From Phycisphaerales bacterium (GTDB lineage: Bacteria > Planctomycetota > Phycisphaerae > Phycisphaerales > UBA1924), in NCBI GenBank assembly GCA_026647565.1, contig JAPKGU010000002.1, positions 1 to 64,000 of the forward strand: DNA of 64,000 nucleotides, written 5' to 3'. Below, in pieces: positions 28,721 through 38,765 of this stretch. Within the stretch, counting starts at the first letter, position 1. Every line of letters starts with the position of its first letter. The position numbers and the translations under genes are program-made. The notes under the pieces are model-generated. The model had not been told where the DNA came from, ran no database searches, and saw only the letters and a program-made list of their open reading frames with translations.

Positions 28721-30706
28721 ATGCTTGTCACCGAATCCCGACCACGAAACCTGAAGTGGTTCCACGCCGGTCCGCTTCTCTATGGCGACTGGGGCACGAG
28801 CCGCCTCTACGTCCTCGGACTGGCGTTCGCCTTCACCGGCGCCGAGTCGGTCGTCTACATGGTGGCCATCGGCGTGCTCATGGCGGCCGTCGCATGGGCA
28901 TACTCAATCGTCTGCCGGTCCTTCCCGGACGGTGGCGGGGTCTACGCAGCCGCACGCCAGATCAGCCCCGTCGCCTCGGTCGTCGGCGCCACCCTGCTCC
29001 TCTGCGGATACATCATCACGGCTGTCATCTCCGTCGTCGAGGCACTCCACTACTTCGGAATCCCCGACGGCCCCTGGCTCGCCGTCATCGCCATCATCGT
29101 GCTCACCTTCATCGGACTCGTGAACTGGCTCGGATCCAAGAGCGCCGGAACCTTCGCCCTCGTCGTCGCGTTCGCGGCACTGGGCGTCTGCGCCATCATG
29201 GCCGTGCTCTCCATCCCCTACATCCCAGACGGCCTCGCTCGCGTCCGCATCGACCCGAGCCGCAGCACGTGGTCCCACTGGATCGCCTTCACCCACATCG
29301 TCCTGGCCCTCGCCGGTGTCGAGGCCGTTGCAAACATGACCGGTCTCATGAAGCGCCCGGTCGAGAAGACGGCCAAACGCACGATCATCCCCGTGCTCCT
29401 CGAGGTCGTTCTGCTCAACGTGCTCTTCGGCATCGTGGCGACATCCATCTTCACCCAGATCCCGGAGTTCCGTCACTTCACGACGCCCATCGGCGAGGTG
29501 ACGGCAGAGCAGCTGGCGGCACTCGGCCACGAGGGACACGCCGCCGCCGCGAAGATCGAGGACGTCAAGAACACCAGCATGAAGCTCATCGCCGAGCACG
29601 TCGGCGTCAACGCATTCGGCCCCGCGCTCGGCATGACCTTCGGCAAGATCTCTGCGTTCGTCTTTGCGCTCCTGCTCCTCTCGGCGACCAACACCGCGAT
29701 CATGGCGATGGTCTCCGTGCTCTTCTCGATGGCCCAGGACGGGGAGCTCCCCCGTCCCCTCCGGCGACTGAACTACTCCGGCGTCCCGTCGATCGGCCTC
29801 ATCGTCTCCATTCTCGTGTGCATGGTCGTCACGCTTTTCGAGAGACGACCCGAGCGACTCGCCGAGCTTTACATCATCGGTGTCTGCGGCGCCATCACCG
29901 CAACCGTGATCTCGTGCGCCATCGGAAAGGAGATCAAGCTCTCCCCCATGGCCCGGCGCGGGCTTCTCGCCCTCGGGATCTTCCTCCTCGCCGTCACGCT
30001 CACCATCGTCGCCACCAAGCCCAACGCCACGCTTTTCGCCGGTGGCGTCGTCGCCATCGTCCTGCTCGTCAGGGCACGGCTCAAGCGCGCCGAAGCGCTC
30101 CGCCCGCCCCCCGCCGAACCCACCGACGGCTGGCTCGCACAGGTCCGACGCATGCCCGCGTCGCTCGCCTCCGACAAGCCCCGCATCATGCTCGCGGCAC
30201 GCGGTCACTCCCAGCAGGCATACGCCGTCGACCTGGCAAGACGCCGCGAAGCGATCCTCTTCGCCATCTTCGTCCGCACCCTGCGCGTCCTCGACGTGCA
30301 GCCCGGAAAGGCGCCGAGACTCGAAGACGACCGAGAGGCACAGGCCGCCCTCGGGACCGCCGCCGTACTGGCGCAGGAGGCGGGCGTGCCCTTCGTCCCG
30401 ATCTATGTCACCGCAACGGACATTGTGGAAGAGATCCTCGACTACACGGCCACGTTCGGCTGCGACACGCTCATCATGGGCAAGTCGCGCAGGTCGCTCT
30501 TCGCTCGCGCCGTCGAGGGCGACGTCGTCTCTCGGATCACCGCCGTCCTCCCACGAGAGATCGACCTGATCCTGAGAGCCGCCGATGCGCAGCCCGGCGC
30601 CCCCGATGGCTCGCAATCGAGCCAAGAGCAGCCCGCGCCGGCCAAGCCGCCTCCGCCCGGCGATCGCGACCAGACGCCGGACTCCGACCTCGCCGGCCCG
30701 ACCTGA
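28721..30706 (+). CDS. APC-family amino acid permease with C-terminal universal-stress-protein-like domain
   Basis: About 12 TM helices (GDWGTSRLYVLGLAFAFTG...); C-terminal cytosolic region RIMLAARGHSQQAYAV...FGCDTLIMGKSRRSLFARAVEGDVVSRI. Confidence 0.8.
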   Translation: MLVTESRPRNLKWFHAGPLLYGDWGTSRLYVLGLAFAFTGAESVVYMVAIGVLMAAVAWAYSIVCRSFPDGGGVYAAARQISPVASVVGATLLLCGYIITAVISVVEALHYFGIPDGPWLAVIAIIVLTFIGLVNWLGSKSAGTFALVVAFAALGVCAIMAVLSIPYIPDGLARVRIDPSRSTWSHWIAFTHIVLALAGVEAVANMTGLMKRPVEKTAKRTIIPVLLEVVLLNVLFGIVATSIFTQIPEFRHFTTPIGEVTAEQLAALGHEGHAAAAKIEDVKNTSMKLIAEHVGVNAFGPALGMTFGKISAFVFALLLLSATNTAIMAMVSVLFSMAQDGELPRPLRRLNYSGVPSIGLIVSILVCMVVTLFERRPERLAELYIIGVCGAITATVISCAIGKEIKLSPMARRGLLALGIFLLAVTLTIVATKPNATLFAGGVVAIVLLVRARLKRAEALRPPPAEPTDGWLAQVRRMPASLASDKPRIMLAARGHSQQAYAVDLARRREAILFAIFVRTLRVLDVQPGKAPRLEDDREAQAALGTAAVLAQEAGVPFVPIYVTATDIVEEILDYTATFGCDTLIMGKSRRSLFARAVEGDVVSRITAVLPREIDLILRAADAQPGAPDGSQSSQEQPAPAKPPPPGDRDQTPDSDLAGPT

Positions 30707-30749
30707 TGCCGTGTGCGCACACAACTCGTACACTTCGAGCAGCCAGCGC

Positions 30750-33188
30750 ATGGAGGCACGGCGAGTGAGAGACCCGTTCGAATCGCACGCACCCGATCAC
30801 GACCCCCTGCTGAAGGACCTCACCGCCCCTCAGCGCGAGGCCGTCCTCCTCACCGAGGGCCCGCTGCTCGTCCTCGCAGCCGCCGGCTCCGGAAAGACAC
30901 GCGTCATCACCCGCCGCATCGCCCACCTCATCCGCATGGGCGTGCCCGCATGGTCCATTCTCGCGCTCACGTTCACCAACAAGGCCGCCGGTGAGATGCG
31001 CCAGCGCGTCACAACGCTCCTCGGCGAGGGGCGCCACACTCGCGGCCTGACCGTCTCCACCTTCCACGCCCTTTGCGCCCGACTCCTCCGCAAGTACGCC
31101 GACATCGCGAACCTCCCCGGCCTCAAGCCCGACTTTGCGATCTACGACACCAGCGACCAGACCTCGCTCCTCAAGCGGGTCATCGCCGATATGTCACTCT
31201 CCACTTCGAACTGGCCCCCCCGTTCCGTTCTCTCGGCGATCAGCAACGCCAAGAACGAGATGCTCACCGCCGAAGCCTTCGCCGCCCGCGCAACCGACTT
31301 CTACTCCCGGTCGATTTCACGCATCTACACCGCCTATGAGAAGGCCCTTCGCAACGCCGGCGCCGTCGACTTTGACGATCTCCTGCTCCTCACCGCGACG
31401 ATGCTCGAACGCTCCCGGGAAGTGCGAGACGACTGCCACCGTCGCTGGCAGTACCTCCTCATCGACGAGTACCAGGACACCAACCGCGCCCAGTTCAAGA
31501 TCGCCTCGCTCCTCGTCGGCCTGCCCGAGCCGCTGCCCGGCGAGGACCAGGACTCTCGCGGACCAAACGTCTGCGTCGTCGGCGATCCCGATCAGGCGAT
31601 CTACGGCTGGCGCGGCGCAGATATCTCCAACATCCTCGACTTCGAGCAGAACTACCCCGCCGCACGCGTCGTCACCCTCGGCGAGAACTTCCGATCGACC
31701 GCTCCGATTCTCGCCGCCGCCGACACGCTCATCCGCAACAACCAGCGCCGGAAGCACAAGGACCTCTTCACCTCCACGCCCGGCGGCGAAAAGCCCCTGG
31801 TCGTCACCGCACGCGACGAACAGCACGAGGCCGTGCTCGTCACGGACTTCCTCCGGCGCACCCGCCAGGAGTCCGAATCCCCGCTCGGATGGCGAGACAT
31901 GGCCGTCTTCTACCGCACCAACTCGCTCTCCCGCGTCATGGAGGACGCCCTCCGGTCCGCAGGCATCCCCTACACCATCGCCCGCGGCACATCCTTCTTC
32001 GAGCGCGAAGAGGTCCGCAACGCCCTCGCCTATCTCCGTGTCGTCGCCAACCCCGCCGACGATGTCTCGCTCGCCAGGATCATCAACACGCCCTCACGCG
32101 GCATCGGCGACACGTCCGTCGAACGGGTCCAGACGCTCGCAAGCACATCGGGAACACCCCTGCTCGAAGCCATGCGGAGCGCCTCCGAGATCGCAGACCT
32201 CTCCGCTCGCGCCAGGTCCTCCATCGCGTCCTTCGTCGCGATGATCGACGGCTGGACGGGTGCGGGCACGTTCATGGGATCACAGATCTCTTCCTCGCTC
32301 TCGGACCTCGTGGAGCGCGTGATCCGCGAGTCGGGCCTCGAGGCCCACTATCTCGCCCTCTCCAAGGCCGGAAAGTCCGAGGCCGACCTCGAGCGCCCCG
32401 AGAACCTCTCAGAACTGGTCTCCTCCGCACGCCAGTTCGAGAACGAGTTCGACCCCGACTCCGATCCAGCGTTCTTCCCGGGCGCAGACGCCGCTCGGGA
32501 TGGACGGCTCGCGCCGATCCCGCCGCTGCTCGCCATGCTCCGCGCCTACCTCGAATCGATCGCCCTTGTCGCCGATGCCGACGCCGTCGATCCCGAGCAG
32601 GGCTCGGTGACGCTCATGACCCTCCACGCCGCGAAGGGCCTCGAGTTCAAGGCCGTTGCGATCATCGGACTCGAAGAGGGCCTGCTCCCCCACTCACGCG
32701 CCCAGACCTCCGACGCCGAGCTCGAGGAAGAGCGACGGCTCTTCTTCGTCGGCATCACGCGCGCCATGCGGCATCTCCAGATCTCTTCGTCCCGATACCG
32801 CACCATCCGGGGCATCCCCGAGCGGACGATCCAGAGCCGGTTCATCGAGGAACTTCCCCGCGAGCACGTCCGATTCAGCGACCAGGCCGACCTCATGGCC
32901 GATGCCGATCCGTTCGGAGACGACGCCTTCGTCGATGAGCTTCCCACCTCGCGCCACGGCGCCGGCCAGCGAACAGGAACGCCCGCCACGCTCAGGCAGT
33001 CAGATCCCGCACAGGGCCGCGCAGCCGGCACGCTCACAGCCGGATCCCTCGTTCGCCATCCGCAGTTCGGCGAGGGCAAGGTCCTCAGCGTCACCGGCGG
33101 CATGGGCGCTCGCGCAACCGTGCAGTTCAAGAGTGTCGGCACCAAGACGCTCGTGCTCCAGTACGCACGCCTCTCGCGAATCGGCTGA
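30750..33188 (+). CDS. UvrD/PcrA-type superfamily 1A DNA helicase
   Basis: LTAPQREAVLLTEGPLLVLAAAGSGKTRVITRRIAHL, LTFTNKAAGEMRQR, VVGDPDQAIYGWRGADISNILDFE, TLMTLHAAKGLEFKAV. Confidence 0.92.
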   Translation: MEARRVRDPFESHAPDHDPLLKDLTAPQREAVLLTEGPLLVLAAAGSGKTRVITRRIAHLIRMGVPAWSILALTFTNKAAGEMRQRVTTLLGEGRHTRGLTVSTFHALCARLLRKYADIANLPGLKPDFAIYDTSDQTSLLKRVIADMSLSTSNWPPRSVLSAISNAKNEMLTAEAFAARATDFYSRSISRIYTAYEKALRNAGAVDFDDLLLLTATMLERSREVRDDCHRRWQYLLIDEYQDTNRAQFKIASLLVGLPEPLPGEDQDSRGPNVCVVGDPDQAIYGWRGADISNILDFEQNYPAARVVTLGENFRSTAPILAAADTLIRNNQRRKHKDLFTSTPGGEKPLVVTARDEQHEAVLVTDFLRRTRQESESPLGWRDMAVFYRTNSLSRVMEDALRSAGIPYTIARGTSFFEREEVRNALAYLRVVANPADDVSLARIINTPSRGIGDTSVERVQTLASTSGTPLLEAMRSASEIADLSARARSSIASFVAMIDGWTGAGTFMGSQISSSLSDLVERVIRESGLEAHYLALSKAGKSEADLERPENLSELVSSARQFENEFDPDSDPAFFPGADAARDGRLAPIPPLLAMLRAYLESIALVADADAVDPEQGSVTLMTLHAAKGLEFKAVAIIGLEEGLLPHSRAQTSDAELEEERRLFFVGITRAMRHLQISSSRYRTIRGIPERTIQSRFIEELPREHVRFSDQADLMADADPFGDDAFVDELPTSRHGAGQRTGTPATLRQSDPAQGRAAGTLTAGSLVRHPQFGEGKVLSVTGGMGARATVQFKSVGTKTLVLQYARLSRIG

Positions 33189-33242
33189 TGCCGCTTCTCT
33201 CGACGTCGTCGCCCATCCAGAGATGCGCCGCGGGCGCTCCAG

Positions 33243-36200
33243 TCAATGAAAGTCCCTCGATCGACTCGTCACCGGCGCGACCGTGTTCGTGAATCTCTCC
33301 AGCCGCGACACCAGCACGTGCACCACGATCCCCTGCCGCTCGACCTTGCCGTGCGCGATGATCGTCCCGCTGTGCCGGGCGACCCGCCGATACCTCTCGT
33401 AGACATCGGGCCGCACGATCAGATTCGCGACCCCGGTCTCGTCCTCGATGGTGATGAACACGATCCCGCTCGCGGTGCTCGGCCGCTGCCGGATCAGCAC
33501 CAGCCCGGCAACGGCGATCCGTGCTCCTGCGGGCGTCATTCCCGCGTCCGAAAGGTCGCGTGTCGGGCGGACGCCACGCGCAAAGAGCGCCTCACGCACG
33601 AACCCGATCGGGTGCGTCCGCAGCGTCAGGCCGACGCTGCCGTAGTCACGCGTCACCTCGTCGTGCTCGGTGAGCGGCACCAGGCACGGCAGCGGCTCCA
33701 CCGCCTCTTCCACGCGATCAAAGAGCGGCATCTCCGCATCGCGCAGCACCCTCGCCTCCCAGAGCGCCCGTTGGCGCGAGATCCCCAGCGATCCGAACGC
33801 GTCCGCCCGCGCAAGCCGACGGATCGCTCCCGCGCCCACACCGCTCCGACGCTGCAAGGACACCAGATCGCGCACCGGCCCATCACGCTGCACCGATGAA
33901 GCGATCGCCTCGGCATCCGCGCGCGACATCCCGCTGATGAGCCGCATGCCCAGCCGAATCGCGGGCGACGCACCGTCGCGCCCGTCCTCCAGGGTGCAGT
34001 CCCACCCGCTGGCGTTCACGTCCACGGGCCGCACCTCGACGCCGTGCTCCTTCGCGTCGCGGATGATCTGGGCCGGTGCGTAGAACCCCATCGGCTGGCT
34101 GTTGATCAGCGCCGCCGCGAACGCCGCGGGACAGTGGCGCTTGAGCCACGATGAGACGTACACCAGGAGCGCAAACGACGCCGCGTGGCTCTCGGGGAAG
34201 CCGTAGCTGCTGAACCCCTTGATCTGCTCGAAGCACCGCTCCGCAAACTCCAGCGGATATCCGCGCGCTGTCATCCCCGCGATGATCTTCTGCCCGAAGC
34301 GATGGATCAGATCCCCCTTGCGCTTCCACGCCGCCATCGCACGCCTCAACTGATCCGCCTCGCCCGGCGTGAAACCCGCCGCCACGATCGCGAGCGACAT
34401 CGCCTGCTCCTGGAACAGGGGCACCCCCAGCGTCCGCCCCAGCACCGCCCTGACATCCTCGCTCGGATACGACACCGGCTCCTCGCCCGCGCGACGCCTC
34501 AGATACGGGTGCACCATCTTCCCCTGGATCGGCCCCGGCCTGACGATCGCCACCTCGATCACGAGGTCATAGAAACATCGCGGCTTCAACCTCGGCAGCA
34601 TCGACATCTGCGCCCGGCTCTCAACCTGAAACACCCCGACCGAGTCCGCCTTGCACAGCATGTCGTACACCGCCGGATCCTCGGCAGGCACCGTCGCCAG
34701 CGACAGCGGTGTTCCCTGGTGCCGCTCCACGAACTCGAACGCCCTGCGGATGCACGTCAGCATCCCAAGCCCCAGGACGTCCACCTTCAGCAGGCCCATC
34801 GCGTCCAGATCGTCCTTGTCCCACTCAACCACCGTCCGATCGTCCATCGACGCGTTCTCGATCGGCACGATCTCCGACAGCGGCCCGCGGCTGATCACGA
34901 ACCCGCCCACGTGCTGCGACCTGTGCCGCGGGAATCCGAGAATCTCGCCCGTCAGCATCGCCAGCCAGCGGACCGTCGGATCGTCCGCCTTCATCCCGTG
35001 GTGACGCAGACTCTCGGGATCGATGTCCCCTGCTCCCCACCAATCCATGTCCTTGGCGAGCCGGTCCACAGCGTCGAGCGAAAGCCCGAGCGCCTTGCCA
35101 ACCTCTCGCACCGCGCTCCGCCCCCGATACGTGACGACCTCCGCCGTCAGCGCCGCTCGCTCCCGCCCGTACTTCCGATACAGATACTGGATCACCTCCT
35201 CGCGCCGCTCGTGCTCGAAATCGATGTCGATGTCCGGCGGCTCGTTCCGCTCCTTGCTGATGAACCGCTCGAAGAGCACGTTGATCCGGTCGGGGTCCAC
35301 GCTCGTGACACCGAGCGCGTAACAGACGGCCGAGTTCGCCGCCGCACCTCGCCCCTGGCAGAGAATCCCCCGCGACCTCGCAAAGACCACGATGTCGTGG
35401 ACGGTGAGGAAATAGGGCGCAAAGCGCAGCTCCTCGATCAGCCGCAGCTCGTGCTCGATCTGGGCAACCACCTTCGCGGGCACGCCCTTCGGGTAACGGT
35501 CCCTCGCGCCTCGCCACGAGAGATCCGCAAGGTGGGACATCGCCGTCGTTCCGGCCGGCACGACCTCGTCCGGGTACTCGTAGCGCAGCTCATCGAGCGA
35601 GAAGCCCCCACACCGCTCCGCGATCTCCACCGTCCGCGTGATCGCACGCGGATCCTGCGCAAAGAGACGCACCATCTCCTCCGGGGGCTTCAGATGCCGC
35701 TCCGCATTCGGAAGCAGCAGGTATCCCGCCCGGTCCAGCGTGCACCCATGACGAACGCACGTGAGCACGTCCCGCAGCACGCGCCGTTCGGGCACGTGGT
35801 GCAGCACGTCGTTCGTCGCCACCCGCGCCACACCCAGGTGCTCCGCGAGCGACGACGCGACTGCCGCACGCTCCGCATCATTGCACGCATAGGCACGCGA
35901 CACACCGATCGAAAAGCCGTCCGCCGCAAACACGCCCCGCAGCCCCGCCAGCACATCAACAAGCCCCGCGCCCGGCACGTCCGGCGTCAGCGCGATCCCG
36001 ATCAGCCCCTCCGCGTGCTCGGCCAGATCATGCAGCGACAGGTGGCACTCCCCCTTGGGCGCACGCCGCTTCCCCAGCGTCAGCATGCGACAGAGCCGCG
36101 CATACGCCCGCCGATCCGTCGGATACACCGCCACCCGCAGCCCCGCCGCCTCCGGGTCGGTGAAACGCAGCACGCAGCCGACAACAAGCCGCACACCATG

Positions 36201-36479
36201 CTCCTTCGCCGCAACATGCGCGCGGACGATCCCGCCAAGCGTGCAGTCGTCGGTGATCGCGATCGCCCGATACCCGAGCGCCGCGGCCCTCGCCACCGAC
36301 TCTTCCGGGTGGCTGGACCCGTGAAGAAACGAGTAGTTCGACGCGCACACGAGTTCCGCATAGACGCCCCTCGCCACACGCGCCCCCGACGCCGCGTGCC
36401 CGACACGCGACGACGACCCGCCGGGCCGGGCGTAGGGATGAGGGACGTGCTTGGGCTTCGGAGTATCGGGCATGCACAC
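33243..36479 (-). CDS. dnaE2: Error-prone DNA polymerase III alpha subunit, DnaE2 type
   Basis: PHP-type N-terminus (YAELVCASNYSFLHGSSHPEESVARAAALGYRAIAITDD), PPDIDIDFEHERREEVIQYLYRKYGRE, FGFPESHAASFALLVYVSSWLK; linked to imuA/imuB. Confidence 0.92.
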   Translation of the reverse strand: MCMPDTPKPKHVPHPYARPGGSSSRVGHAASGARVARGVYAELVCASNYSFLHGSSHPEESVARAAALGYRAIAITDDCTLGGIVRAHVAAKEHGVRLVVGCVLRFTDPEAAGLRVAVYPTDRRAYARLCRMLTLGKRRAPKGECHLSLHDLAEHAEGLIGIALTPDVPGAGLVDVLAGLRGVFAADGFSIGVSRAYACNDAERAAVASSLAEHLGVARVATNDVLHHVPERRVLRDVLTCVRHGCTLDRAGYLLLPNAERHLKPPEEMVRLFAQDPRAITRTVEIAERCGGFSLDELRYEYPDEVVPAGTTAMSHLADLSWRGARDRYPKGVPAKVVAQIEHELRLIEELRFAPYFLTVHDIVVFARSRGILCQGRGAAANSAVCYALGVTSVDPDRINVLFERFISKERNEPPDIDIDFEHERREEVIQYLYRKYGRERAALTAEVVTYRGRSAVREVGKALGLSLDAVDRLAKDMDWWGAGDIDPESLRHHGMKADDPTVRWLAMLTGEILGFPRHRSQHVGGFVISRGPLSEIVPIENASMDDRTVVEWDKDDLDAMGLLKVDVLGLGMLTCIRRAFEFVERHQGTPLSLATVPAEDPAVYDMLCKADSVGVFQVESRAQMSMLPRLKPRCFYDLVIEVAIVRPGPIQGKMVHPYLRRRAGEEPVSYPSEDVRAVLGRTLGVPLFQEQAMSLAIVAAGFTPGEADQLRRAMAAWKRKGDLIHRFGQKIIAGMTARGYPLEFAERCFEQIKGFSSYGFPESHAASFALLVYVSSWLKRHCPAAFAAALINSQPMGFYAPAQIIRDAKEHGVEVRPVDVNASGWDCTLEDGRDGASPAIRLGMRLISGMSRADAEAIASSVQRDGPVRDLVSLQRRSGVGAGAIRRLARADAFGSLGISRQRALWEARVLRDAEMPLFDRVEEAVEPLPCLVPLTEHDEVTRDYGSVGLTLRTHPIGFVREALFARGVRPTRDLSDAGMTPAGARIAVAGLVLIRQRPSTASGIVFITIEDETGVANLIVRPDVYERYRRVARHSGTIIAHGKVERQGIVVHVLVSRLERFTNTVAPVTSRSRDFH

Positions 36480-36505
36480 CTCGCTCGCGGGTCTTCATCC
36501 GCGCC

Positions 36506-38059
36506 TCACGCCCACACCCCATGCACAAACCACCGCCCCGTGGCACGCTCGCGATACACCCACAGCCACACGCCGCTCGCGTCGCGCACGCGGTAGTAAT
36601 CCCGCTCCGAACACCCACCCGGACCACTGCCCGTCTCCCTCCACCACGCCGCGCCGATCCGCTCCGGCCCGACGCCAGCATCGATCGCGATCTCGCGCCC
36701 TCGCCACGAGAGACGCGACGGCGGACGATCCGGGCAGAGCGCGATCGCCTGCGCCGGCTCCGGAGACTCCAGCAGCAGCGAGGGCCTCGCAATGCCCGGC
36801 GCAGGCGGCTCCCCGATCTCATGATCCTCCAGCATCGCCGAGCGATGCGTCGCAAGACGCTCCGGCACGTGCGTCGCCGCAAGCCCCGCCCGCATCACAC
36901 GCTCGTGCCCGAGCCGGTTCGAGAGCAGATCGATCAGCACCCCGCGATCTCGCCCCTCCCCACCCCTCTTCGCTCTCTCATCAGTCTCCCGCCACCGCTC
37001 CGCCTGCCTGTGCCCGAGCCGTCCCACACGCAACGCACGCACCGAGATCCGCTCCACGCCGTATCCCAGGTGCGCCCTCTCAACCCGCGGACGCAGCACC
37101 GACCACAGATGCACCGCATCGCGGCACGGCCTGCTGAAACACGCCTCGATCACGACCGGCACGCAGTCCACCCGCACCAGCTCGACCACGACCGCCCTCG
37201 CCCCCGACTCACGCTCGCCCAGCATCGCGCCGAGCTCATCGAGCAGCCCCCGCACCGCGGCCTCGATCGCCTCCACCCGCGTCGTTGCACCGTCAAAAAC
37301 CACCTCAGCACACGCCGGCCGCTCCGCCCGCACGGGCGACACTGTCTCGATCGCAGCACCCGTCGCCTGATCCAGGCGCAGAAGAACCTCCGCGCCGAAC
37401 CGAGCCGGCAGCGCCGAGCGGGGCTGCGCCATCAGATCCCCCACCGTCGCGATCCCGATCTCGGCCATCGCCTCGACCGTCGATGCGCAGATCCGAAGCG
37501 CCTCCAGCGGAAGCCCCGCGAGCGCCACCGCCAACTCCTCGCGACGCGCCAGCACCGCGGGCCGCTCAGAGAATCTCGCAAACGCCCACGCGCTCCCGAA
37601 CGTCGGCGCGATCGCGCCCGAGACACGCAGCCCCAGCCGCTCGCACTGCCCGATCGCCCGCAGGAGCAGCCGCCGCTCACCCCCAAACACCCGGGCGCAC
37701 CCCGTCACATCGAGCAGCAGCCCGTCCGGCGGATCGATCGCCACCACCGGGGAGAACCGCTCCGCCCACATCGCCAGACGCACCAACGCGCGCGCATCAC
37801 CGATCGGGTCGTGATCGAGCAGCACGACGCCGCCGCAAGGGAGCAACGCCCCCGCGTGCGCCACAGTCATACCCGTGCGCACGCCGCCGCTCCCCGCCCG
37901 CCCGCAGCACGCCGCGACCACCCGCCCTCGCGACGACGTCGCAACCAGCACGATCGCGCCGGACACTTCACGCCCCGCGCCGCCGCTCGCACGCCTCAGC
38001 CGCCGACGCACCAGATCCGTGCTCCACTCCGGAAAGTGCAACGAGAGCGCCCGTTCCAT
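36506..38059 (-). CDS. imuB: Y-family DNA polymerase-like protein ImuB
   Basis: MERALSLHFPEWSTDLVRRR; DGLLLDVTGCARVFGGERRLL; located between imuA and dnaE2. Confidence 0.85.
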   Translation of the reverse strand: MERALSLHFPEWSTDLVRRRLRRASGGAGREVSGAIVLVATSSRGRVVAACCGRAGSGGVRTGMTVAHAGALLPCGGVVLLDHDPIGDARALVRLAMWAERFSPVVAIDPPDGLLLDVTGCARVFGGERRLLLRAIGQCERLGLRVSGAIAPTFGSAWAFARFSERPAVLARREELAVALAGLPLEALRICASTVEAMAEIGIATVGDLMAQPRSALPARFGAEVLLRLDQATGAAIETVSPVRAERPACAEVVFDGATTRVEAIEAAVRGLLDELGAMLGERESGARAVVVELVRVDCVPVVIEACFSRPCRDAVHLWSVLRPRVERAHLGYGVERISVRALRVGRLGHRQAERWRETDERAKRGGEGRDRGVLIDLLSNRLGHERVMRAGLAATHVPERLATHRSAMLEDHEIGEPPAPGIARPSLLLESPEPAQAIALCPDRPPSRLSWRGREIAIDAGVGPERIGAAWWRETGSGPGGCSERDYYRVRDASGVWLWVYRERATGRWFVHGVWA

Positions 38060-38705
38060 GATCCCACTCCACGCACCATCGGTCTCGACTCGTGACCATC
38101 AACGCATCGCCACACGTCCCCCTGCTCCGCACCAGTTCGATCCGCCATCGCGGACGCGCATCCGCCCCCTGCCCCACCGCAGGGATCACAAGACGCCGCG
38201 TCGTCGCGCTCGACAGCACCCGCGCCTCGGCCCGCGGCCGCGCCAGCATCGCGATCGCGCCCGTGGACTCCGCCGCGAGTTGCAGCCGACGCGTGCACGC
38301 GATGTCCATCGCGCACGCATCCCCGATCACCGCGACAACGCAAGCCGATCGCAGCGCCGTCTCCATCGCCCACAGTCGCGATGGCCCGTCCGGCGCCTCA
38401 ACGAGAATCGACCTCGCCAGCAGCGACTCCCCCGGTCCGCGCTCACACCGACCAGTCAGCACACACGGATGCGGGCGGCACCGCTTCCCCACCCAAACCA
38501 CAACCCCCTCGCCGAGAGACCTCGCAACCCCCGCCAGCACGCACAACGCAGGCATCCATCCCGCGCCCGCCTCACCCCCGCACCACTCATGCACCGCGCC
38601 CAACGCCAGCGGCCCCGCCACCGTCTGGACAGCCCCCGCTCGCGACGCCGGCTGATACGCCGCCAGACGCTCCCGAAGGGCTTCAATCACATTTGATCGG
38701 TCCAT
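37968..38705 (-). CDS. imuA: ImuA-like (RecA/SulA-like) mutasome protein
   Basis: VAGPLALGAVHEWCGGEAGAGWMPALCVLAGVARSLGEGVVVWVG...; position first in the imuA-imuB-dnaE2 cassette. Confidence 0.8.
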   Translation of the reverse strand: MDRSNVIEALRERLAAYQPASRAGAVQTVAGPLALGAVHEWCGGEAGAGWMPALCVLAGVARSLGEGVVVWVGKRCRPHPCVLTGRCERGPGESLLARSILVEAPDGPSRLWAMETALRSACVVAVIGDACAMDIACTRRLQLAAESTGAIAMLARPRAEARVLSSATTRRLVIPAVGQGADARPRWRIELVRSRGTCGDALMVTSRDRWCVEWDHGTGALVALSGVEHGSGASAAEACERRRGA

Positions 38706-38765
38706 GATCGGTATACTAACTGAAGCCGATCAAAAGACAATGCGATCTCGGAAAAACCGCTTAAC

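Noticed and set aside
28756-30768. 670-aa plus-strand ORF overlapping the permease in another frame, and 615-aa minus ORF 28904..30751
   Set aside because: Out-of-frame translations of the APC permease gene; Arg-rich/Asp-rich low-information sequence
34185-36596. 803-aa plus-strand ORF opposite dnaE2
   Set aside because: Arg/His/Pro-rich composition with no recognisable motifs; shadow ORF of a high-GC coding gene on the other strand
36521-38095. 524-aa plus-strand ORF opposite imuB
   Set aside because: Antisense shadow of imuB; Arg/Pro-rich without motif
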